A DNA stretch of 58,414 nucleotides from Haloterrigena salina JCM 13891 (GTDB taxonomy: Archaea; Halobacteriota; Halobacteria; Halobacteriales; Natrialbaceae). Location of the stretch: the NCBI RefSeq assembly GCF_000337495.1, contig NZ_AOIS01000022.1, positions 1 to 58,414 of the forward strand, written 5' to 3'. The notes below the pieces were generated by a model that worked only from the letters and a program-made list of their open reading frames with translations, searched no databases and had not been told where the DNA came from. The translations under genes and the position numbers were made by a program. Numbering within the stretch: the stretch's first letter is position 1; every line of letters begins with the position of its first letter. Of the stretch, positions 53,367-58,414 are shown piece by piece.

Positions 53367-55685
53367 TCAATTCCCCCGTTGACCGCGGCCAGGGAGGCGC
53401 TCCCGCGCGAGTTCGTCGACGATCGCCATCGACTCGTCGGCTCCCTCGCGATCGACGCCACCGCCGTACACCGCCCGTTCGTACCGCTCGAGGACGGTCT
53501 CCGCCCGCGGATCGACCCCTTCGTCGGATTCCTCGGCCAGCGCCTCGAGGTAGCCGCGCGCGGACTCCGAGCGCTCGCGGGGGCGATGGGAGACGGCCAG
53601 CAGGCGCTCGAGGCGCCGGTAGGCGCGTTCGGCGTCGCGGTCGGGATCGTCGCTGCGCCGTTGCCAGTAGAGGCCGACGGTCCGGCGGAGCCGCCCGACC
53701 GCGCCGGTGCGGTGAACGCTCGCGACCAGTCCAGTGAGGGCCACGAGGGCGACGGTGGCCGCCTCGCGGGAGATCGAAAGCCGCTCGACGAGCGCCGCGA
53801 GCCAGCCGTCGTCGTCCTCCTCGTCGGTGACCGAACTGTCGTTCGCCGCCGGTTCGACCGGTTCGGGCTCCGGAGACGAGTCGTTTCCGTCGGTCTCGTT
53901 GTCCGGTCCGTACCCGGTGTCGGGGTCGGAGTCGTTCCAGTCCTCGCTCTCGTTGTTGCCGACGATCTCCGACGGGGTCTCGCTGGGTTCGTCCTCCGGT
54001 TCCTCCTCGGAGAGCGGCACGTCCTCGCTCGAGTCGGTGTCGACGTCCTCGGCGCCGTCCTCGCGGGCCCGCTCGACCTGCTCGTTGTGGGCCGAATCGC
54101 GGGGACCGGACGGCGTCGGTTCGAAAGCGACCCAGCCGTGGCCGGGGAAGTAGACCTCGACCCAGGCGTGGGCGTCGGTCCCGCGGACGACGTACTCGTC
54201 GTCGTCGACCTGCTGGCCGCTCGTGTAGCCGGTGACGTAGCGCGTCGGCACGTCCTCGGCCCGCAGCATCTGGGCCATCGTCGTCGCGAAGTAGACGCAG
54301 TAGCCCTCGTCCATCTCGAGCAAGAACGCCTCGGCGACGTTGCCGGTCGGTCGGTCGACTTCGAGGGAATAGCCCTTCGTCGACCGGAGGTAGTCCTCGA
54401 TCGCGACGGCCTTCTCGTAGGGCGTGTCGGCGTCGGCAGTGATCTCGGCCGTTCGGGCCTCGAACTCGTTGGAAGTGTCCTCGGGCGTCTGGAGGTACCG
54501 CTCGGCGATCGGGTCGGGGTAGTCCGTTCCCGCCCCCTGGAGGGCAGCGGCGCCGGGGTCGATCACCGCGCTCTCGACGGCGTACGTGTCGCCCTCCACG
54601 AGGGGGTTGTTCGGATGGATCTGCCCGTGGCTCGAGACCCGGGTGTGCTGGGTAAACTCACCGTCGACGGAGACCGGCTGCGGGGCGGCGGGCATGACGC
54701 CGAGCGTGGTTTCGGCCGTGACGAGCTGGCGCACCCGTTCGGTCTCGCCCGGCGGCCCCCCGATGGGCCCCGAGTAGTCGCTGCGGTCGCCGGTTCGAAC
54801 CCACTCGTCGCCGGCGAAGCGATCGTAGACGCCCGTCCGCCAGTAGGAGGCCTGATCGGCTTCGACCGTAAATCGGACCTCCGGCGAGAGGTCGACCGAG
54901 CCGCCGATGCGCGAGCGATCCGAGGCGTGATCGATGGTTCCCTCGAGCGTCCCGGCCTCGGTCCCGGCGAAGTGGCCCGGCGTCCCCGAGCCGCCGGGGA
55001 TGACCGTGACGGTCAGCGAGAGCACGACGATCAGCGCGAACAGGGCCGCGAGCAGGTCCGCCTGAGCGACCGAGCCGCCGCGGCGCTCGAGTTCGCCGCA
55101 GCCGACGGCGCCGATCCCAGCCAGCGTTCCCACCAGCGTGGGTATCGTCCCGGCGTCGCCGGTCAGGACGAGAAAGAGCAGCGCGATACCGCCGGGAACG
55201 ACGCCGAGCGCGTACCGTCCCCGGACGGCGAGATACCACGAGAGGAAGACGGGCGCGGGGACGAACGCGAGGGTCCAGACGCCCGCTTCGACCATCCGGA
55301 GCAGGGGGAGGCCGGTCGCGAGCGCGGCGGCGTCCGAGAGTAAGACGTCGCCGGCCGAGAGCAGCACCTCGACGCCGAGGCCGGTGTACTCGAGGTAGTA
55401 GGCGAAGCCGAGCGCGCCCGCGACAACCGCGGCGACCGTCGCGGTCCGCGGGCGGATCGCCCACGCGAGGACCGTCGCCGCGACCAGCATCGCCCCGACG
55501 AGGGTCAACAGCGTCTCGGTCCCGCCGACGACCCGCGTCACGTCTCGCAGGACGCTCACGTACGATGCCGTCAACACCAGCACGCAACAGCACGCGAGCA
55601 GCCGGAAGGTTCCGGGACCGACCGATCCGTCCGTCGCGATCTCGATCGTCCGGTCGCTCGTCTGAGAATCGGATTTCGTACTCAT
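53367..55685 (-). CDS. Transglutaminase-domain membrane protein (TgpA-like)
   Basis: A 772-aa protein starting at ATG 55685 (MSTKSDSQTSDRTIEI), overlapping the DUF58 stop by 4 bases. Several N-terminal membrane spans are followed by an extracellular transglutaminase-like core with the DEGYCVYFATTMAQMLRAEDVPTRYVTGY (catalytic cysteine) and DAHAWVEVYFPGHGWVAFEPTP (H and D) motifs. An acidic linker and a final span follow. Such proteins occur with MoxR and DUF58 and are thought to process surface proteins. Confidence 0.87.
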   Translation of the reverse strand: MSTKSDSQTSDRTIEIATDGSVGPGTFRLLACCCVLVLTASYVSVLRDVTRVVGGTETLLTLVGAMLVAATVLAWAIRPRTATVAAVVAGALGFAYYLEYTGLGVEVLLSAGDVLLSDAAALATGLPLLRMVEAGVWTLAFVPAPVFLSWYLAVRGRYALGVVPGGIALLFLVLTGDAGTIPTLVGTLAGIGAVGCGELERRGGSVAQADLLAALFALIVVLSLTVTVIPGGSGTPGHFAGTEAGTLEGTIDHASDRSRIGGSVDLSPEVRFTVEADQASYWRTGVYDRFAGDEWVRTGDRSDYSGPIGGPPGETERVRQLVTAETTLGVMPAAPQPVSVDGEFTQHTRVSSHGQIHPNNPLVEGDTYAVESAVIDPGAAALQGAGTDYPDPIAERYLQTPEDTSNEFEARTAEITADADTPYEKAVAIEDYLRSTKGYSLEVDRPTGNVAEAFLLEMDEGYCVYFATTMAQMLRAEDVPTRYVTGYTSGQQVDDDEYVVRGTDAHAWVEVYFPGHGWVAFEPTPSGPRDSAHNEQVERAREDGAEDVDTDSSEDVPLSEEEPEDEPSETPSEIVGNNESEDWNDSDPDTGYGPDNETDGNDSSPEPEPVEPAANDSSVTDEEDDDGWLAALVERLSISREAATVALVALTGLVASVHRTGAVGRLRRTVGLYWQRRSDDPDRDAERAYRRLERLLAVSHRPRERSESARGYLEALAEESDEGVDPRAETVLERYERAVYGGGVDREGADESMAIVDELARERLPGRGQRGN

Positions 55686-56800
55686 GACGTCACCTCCGGT
55701 TCGTCGGGACCGCCGCCGTGTCCGTCTCGACCCCGCCGATCGGGTGCGCCGAGCCCGTCGTAGGCGGTCGTGGCTCGGTCGCGTTCCTCGACGAGCCGCT
55801 CGAACGGGATCGATCGATCGTCGATCACGATCCGCGTCCCGTCGGCGTCGCTCCGGATCACCACGTCCGCCTCCGCTCGCCGACCCGCCTCGAGTTCGCC
55901 GGCCTCGAGACGGGCCGCCGCCGCTAGCAGCCGCCGGGAGTGCTCGCGGCCCGATCCCGGCTCGTAATCGGCGTTCGGGAGCGCGAGACCCACGTCGATG
56001 TCGGCCTCGAGGAGGTGTATCGCGACGCTCGCGACGGCCGTCGCCAGGTCGTCGTCCCGGTCGGGCGCGCACTCGGCGGCGATCGTCGCCGACCCGGTCT
56101 CCTCGGTGTCCGCGTACTCCGTGACGACGAGGTCGGCGTCGGGCCGTTTGGCGGCCGATTTCCAGTGGACGTCCCGCAGCGAGTCGCCGCGCTGGTACTC
56201 CCGGAGGTGGTCGAACGCCTCGCGATCCTGCCCCGCGAGCGCCTCGGTGACCGCTCGGATGTCGCTGCCGGGACCGGACCGAACCTCGTAGACGCGCGGG
56301 TAGACGAGGACGGTCGTCGTCCCCTCGTCGGCGAACCGGCGCCGAACGAGTCCGAAGAGGTCGCTGACGGTGATCGTCGCCGGCCCCAGTCGGTGTTCGC
56401 CCCGCTCCTCGAGTCGGATCTCGTACCCGACGCGGCCCTCGCCCACGAGGGTCGTCTCGACGACGGGTGCGCCGTCCTCGATCGCGGTCGTCTCGTCGTC
56501 GCTCTCGAGGACCGTGACGCCCTCGCCGACGTCGTCGCAGACGGTCGCCGAAACCGCCGACGACGACTCGATCTCGAGTTCGACCGTCCGTCGGTCGCCG
56601 GCGAATCCTTCGGGAACGGGCGCGCGTCTGATCTCGGGGCGGTCGGCTCGGCCGACCGCGACCAGTCCGGCGAGCAACACGACCGCGAGCGGGACCACGA
56701 CGGCGTTGAGCGCCCGCGGGCCGAACGCCCAGCCCATCGCCAGCGAGACGACCGCGACGAACAGCGCCGTCCAGCCGCGGATCGTCAACCGCATCGTCAC
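55682..56800 (-). CDS. DUF58 domain protein
   Basis: A 372-aa protein with an N-terminal span (LFVAVVSLAMGWAFGP) and the DUF58 core REYQRGDSLRDVHWKSAAKR. Start is GTG 56800, overlapping the MoxR stop, or ATG 56794. Middle gene of a MoxR-DUF58-transglutaminase operon; probably a von Willebrand-like partner of the ATPase. Confidence 0.87.
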   Translation of the reverse strand: MTMRLTIRGWTALFVAVVSLAMGWAFGPRALNAVVVPLAVVLLAGLVAVGRADRPEIRRAPVPEGFAGDRRTVELEIESSSAVSATVCDDVGEGVTVLESDDETTAIEDGAPVVETTLVGEGRVGYEIRLEERGEHRLGPATITVSDLFGLVRRRFADEGTTTVLVYPRVYEVRSGPGSDIRAVTEALAGQDREAFDHLREYQRGDSLRDVHWKSAAKRPDADLVVTEYADTEETGSATIAAECAPDRDDDLATAVASVAIHLLEADIDVGLALPNADYEPGSGREHSRRLLAAAARLEAGELEAGRRAEADVVIRSDADGTRIVIDDRSIPFERLVEERDRATTAYDGLGAPDRRGRDGHGGGPDEPEVTS

Positions 56801-57759
56801 TCGACCGAGACGCGCTCGAGGGCGTTCTCGACGACCGTCGCGCCGTCGCGCTCGCGATCGCCCGCCTTGATCCGGTGGGGGAGGACGACGGACGCCTCCG
56901 TCTGGACGTCGTCGGGGATGACGTAGTCGCGGCCGTCGGTCACCGCGCGCGCCTGGGCCGCCCGCAGGAGGGCGATCGTCCCGCGGGGGCTGACGCCGAC
57001 GCGGGCGTGTTCGCGGGTGTAGCCCGCCAGCCGCGTCGCGTACTCCCGGACCGGCCGCTCGACGCGCGTTTCCGCGACGGTCTCGCGGGCCGCGACGATC
57101 GTCGCGCGGTCGGTCACCGGCTCGAGCGACTCGATGGGGTGGTGCCCGACGGTCCGACCGAGCAGTTCGGCCTCCTCGTCGGGATCGGGGTAGCCCAGGT
57201 GGAGCTTCTTCATGAAGCGATCGAGCTCCGCGAAGGGCAGGTCGTAGGTCCGGTTCGGTTCGATCGCGTTCTGGGTCGCGATGACCGTGAACGGATCTGG
57301 CAGCTCGCGGGTGTCGCCGTCGACGGTCACCTGCTCTTCCTCCATGGCCTCGAGCAGCGCCGACTGGGTCTTCGGGGGCGCGCGATTGATCTCGTCACCC
57401 AAGACGACGTTGCCGAAGACGGGGCCGGGCTGGAACTCGAACTCGCGGCTCTGCTGATTGAAGACGTTCACGCCGGTGACGTCCGTCGGGAGGAGATCGG
57501 GCGTGAACTGGATCCGGCGGAACTCGCAGTCGATCGAGGTGGCGATCGAGCGGGCCAGCATCGTCTTGCCGACGCCGGGAACGTCGTCGAGCAGGACGTG
57601 GCCGCGGCCGAGCATCGCCGTCACGACGTGTTCGACCACGTCCTCGTGGCCGACGATCACCTCGGCGACGTTCGCCTCGAGTTCGGCACAGAGGTCGGCG
57701 ACCGTCGAGACTCCGAGGCGATCGGTCCCGGTCCGGGACGGCGGGTTCGCGTCAGTCAT
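56797..57759 (-). CDS. MoxR-family AAA+ ATPase
   Basis: A 320-aa ATPase. Walker A is DVPGVGKTMLARS, Walker B VLGDEINRAPP, and sensor 1 is VIATQNAIEPN. DRFMKKLHLGYPDPDEE is typical of MoxR. MoxR ATPases act as chaperones that help assemble or mature membrane-linked complexes. First gene of the operon, ATG 57759. Confidence 0.9.
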   Translation of the reverse strand: MTDANPPSRTGTDRLGVSTVADLCAELEANVAEVIVGHEDVVEHVVTAMLGRGHVLLDDVPGVGKTMLARSIATSIDCEFRRIQFTPDLLPTDVTGVNVFNQQSREFEFQPGPVFGNVVLGDEINRAPPKTQSALLEAMEEEQVTVDGDTRELPDPFTVIATQNAIEPNRTYDLPFAELDRFMKKLHLGYPDPDEEAELLGRTVGHHPIESLEPVTDRATIVAARETVAETRVERPVREYATRLAGYTREHARVGVSPRGTIALLRAAQARAVTDGRDYVIPDDVQTEASVVLPHRIKAGDRERDGATVVENALERVSVE

Positions 57760-58053
57760 GGCTCGAGCACGGATACGGCGAGGACCCAGTTAAACCGCTC
57801 ATCAGTACGTCAGTAGTGGCTCTGAAACATATGCTTTGCGTCGACATCGCACCCGTTCCGCTCCGAACGAGCTCTCGCGGTTCGGTGCCGTTCGTTCCCG
57901 TCGTCCCAGTGGCGGGGCAGTCGCTAACCGGTTGCGTCGCCGTCGCCGCGTCGATACCGGCACAAAGAACCGACGATCGGGCCGGACAGCGGACAGTACT
58001 GCCGTCGCTACCCGGCTAACGATCAGAGAACGATACCACTACACCGAACCGGC

Positions 58054-58248
58054 TTACAGGCGTTCGAGGTTCGTCGCTCGGGGGCCCTTTTCGGCCTCCT
58101 CGATCTCGAACTCGACCTCCTGACCCTCCTCGAGGTCGGGGCCGCCGACGTCCTCCATGTGGAAGAACACGTCCTCGTCCGCGTCGTCAGTTTCGATGAA
58201 TCCGTAGCCGCCAGTGTCGTTGAAGAATGCGACCGTACCTTGCGCCAT
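58054..58248 (-). CDS. cspA: Cold-shock protein (CspA family)
   Basis: A 64-aa single OB fold. MAQGTVAFFNDTGGYGFIETDDADEDVFFH carries the RNA-binding motifs (KGYGFI- and DVFFH-like). ATG 58248 has gaggtg just upstream and a TATA box about 27 bases further. A longer frame to 58410 runs into adapter sequence (MCIRDR) and is an artefact. Confidence 0.9.
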   Translation of the reverse strand: MAQGTVAFFNDTGGYGFIETDDADEDVFFHMEDVGGPDLEEGQEVEFEIEEAEKGPRATNLERL

Positions 58249-58271
58249 TGCACCTCTATAGAACCACGACG

Positions 58272-58281
58272 GAAATATAAA
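58272..58281 (-). promoter_or_regulatory. TATA box of the cold-shock gene
   Basis: On the minus strand the sequence reads tttatattt about 25-30 bases before the ATG at 58248, the standard archaeal TATA-box distance for a short-leader transcript. Confidence 0.6.
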
Positions 58282-58355
58282 GCTTCGGGAGCACACTCGC
58301 AGGCACCGCCGAGATATCGGACCTGTACCGGGTTCAGAGAGCGATTCGCGGGGGT

Positions 58356-58393
58356 TACCAGTTTTTGCAGTCCGGGCAGACGAGGTCTCCGTC
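58356..58393 (-). CDS. C-terminal end of a zinc-ribbon-like protein (partial)
   Basis: The minus strand encodes DGDLVCPDCKNW and then TAA (58356-58358). The C-x2-C pair suggests a short zinc-ribbon protein. The rest of the gene is cut off by the adapter at the contig end. Confidence 0.5.
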
Positions 58394-58414
58394 CTGTCTC
58401 TTATACACATCTCT
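58394..58414. other. Sequencing adapter contamination at the contig end
   Basis: ctgtctcttatacacatct (58394-58412) is the Tn5 mosaic-end sequence used in Nextera libraries. Its reverse complement translates to MCIRDR, a known contamination signature. These bases are not part of the genome. Confidence 0.97.

Noticed and set aside
53355-55343. 662-aa plus-strand frame
   Set aside because: It is antisense to the transglutaminase protein, whose membrane spans and catalytic motifs are clear.
58249-58410. N-terminal extension of the cold-shock protein starting MCIRDR
   Set aside because: It is translated adapter plus leader sequence; the real start is ATG 58248.

Overview
The window is a contig from a haloarchaeon of the class Halobacteria. 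The evidence is the 3' end of a haloarchaeal 5S rRNA followed by tRNA-Cys, very acidic proteins, several small protein families known only from haloarchaea, leaderless-looking starts with TATA boxes, and archaeal-type gene neighbourhoods. It begins inside the 5S gene, where short-read assemblies usually break. It ends in a 21-base sequencing-adapter sequence, so the last 21 bases are not genomic.

Region A (1-270) is the tail of an rRNA operon: partial 5S, a hairpin, and tRNA-Cys. Region B (about 271-44,700) is a visibly AT-richer integrative element. A 14-bp direct repeat of the tRNA-Cys 3' end lies at 257-270 and again at 44,687-44,700, 50 bases outside the start of a haloarchaeal zinc-ribbon tyrosine integrase (43,344-44,636). 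Region C (44,701-58,393) is ordinary GC-rich chromosome: tRNA-Lys, conserved haloarchaeal small proteins, a DUF892 protein, an SNF-family transporter, rimI, a NUDIX hydrolase, a rhodanese, an eIF1/SUI1 protein, a MoxR-DUF58-transglutaminase operon and a cold-shock protein.

The element's cargo looks like one large defence island centred on 7-deazaguanine modification of DNA. A four-gene operon (queD-queE-folE-queC, 17,939-20,469) supplies preQ0 from GTP. Facing away from it are two proteins related to tRNA-guanine transglycosylase, of 344 and 967 aa. Both keep the TGT zinc-site pattern, which is the hallmark of DpdA, the enzyme that swaps guanine for preQ0 in DNA. The 344-aa protein is in an operon with a winged-helix protein and an ORC-like ATPase. 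The long operon at 21,585-36,333 has a second winged-helix/ATPase pair, a DEAD helicase plus a DUF1998 protein (the DrmA/DrmB or DpdJ type), a Cas4/Dna2-like nuclease whose helicase half has lost its Walker A, and two paralogous winged-helix proteins that open and close the operon. I read this as an archaeal Dpd-like modification-restriction system: synthesis, insertion, then sensing and restriction.

Flanking cargo includes a 1600-aa Cas4-nuclease/SF1-helicase fusion, a PD-(D/E)XK-like protein, a DUF429 protein, a 1612-aa sacsin-like GHKL ATPase with a C-terminal DUF3883-like domain, and a recombinase-like protein lacking catalytic residues. Three intergenic stretches hold unusually strong RNA-like folds: five tandem hairpins at 10,773-10,897, a three-way junction at 20,526-20,576, and a related element at 21,119-21,172.
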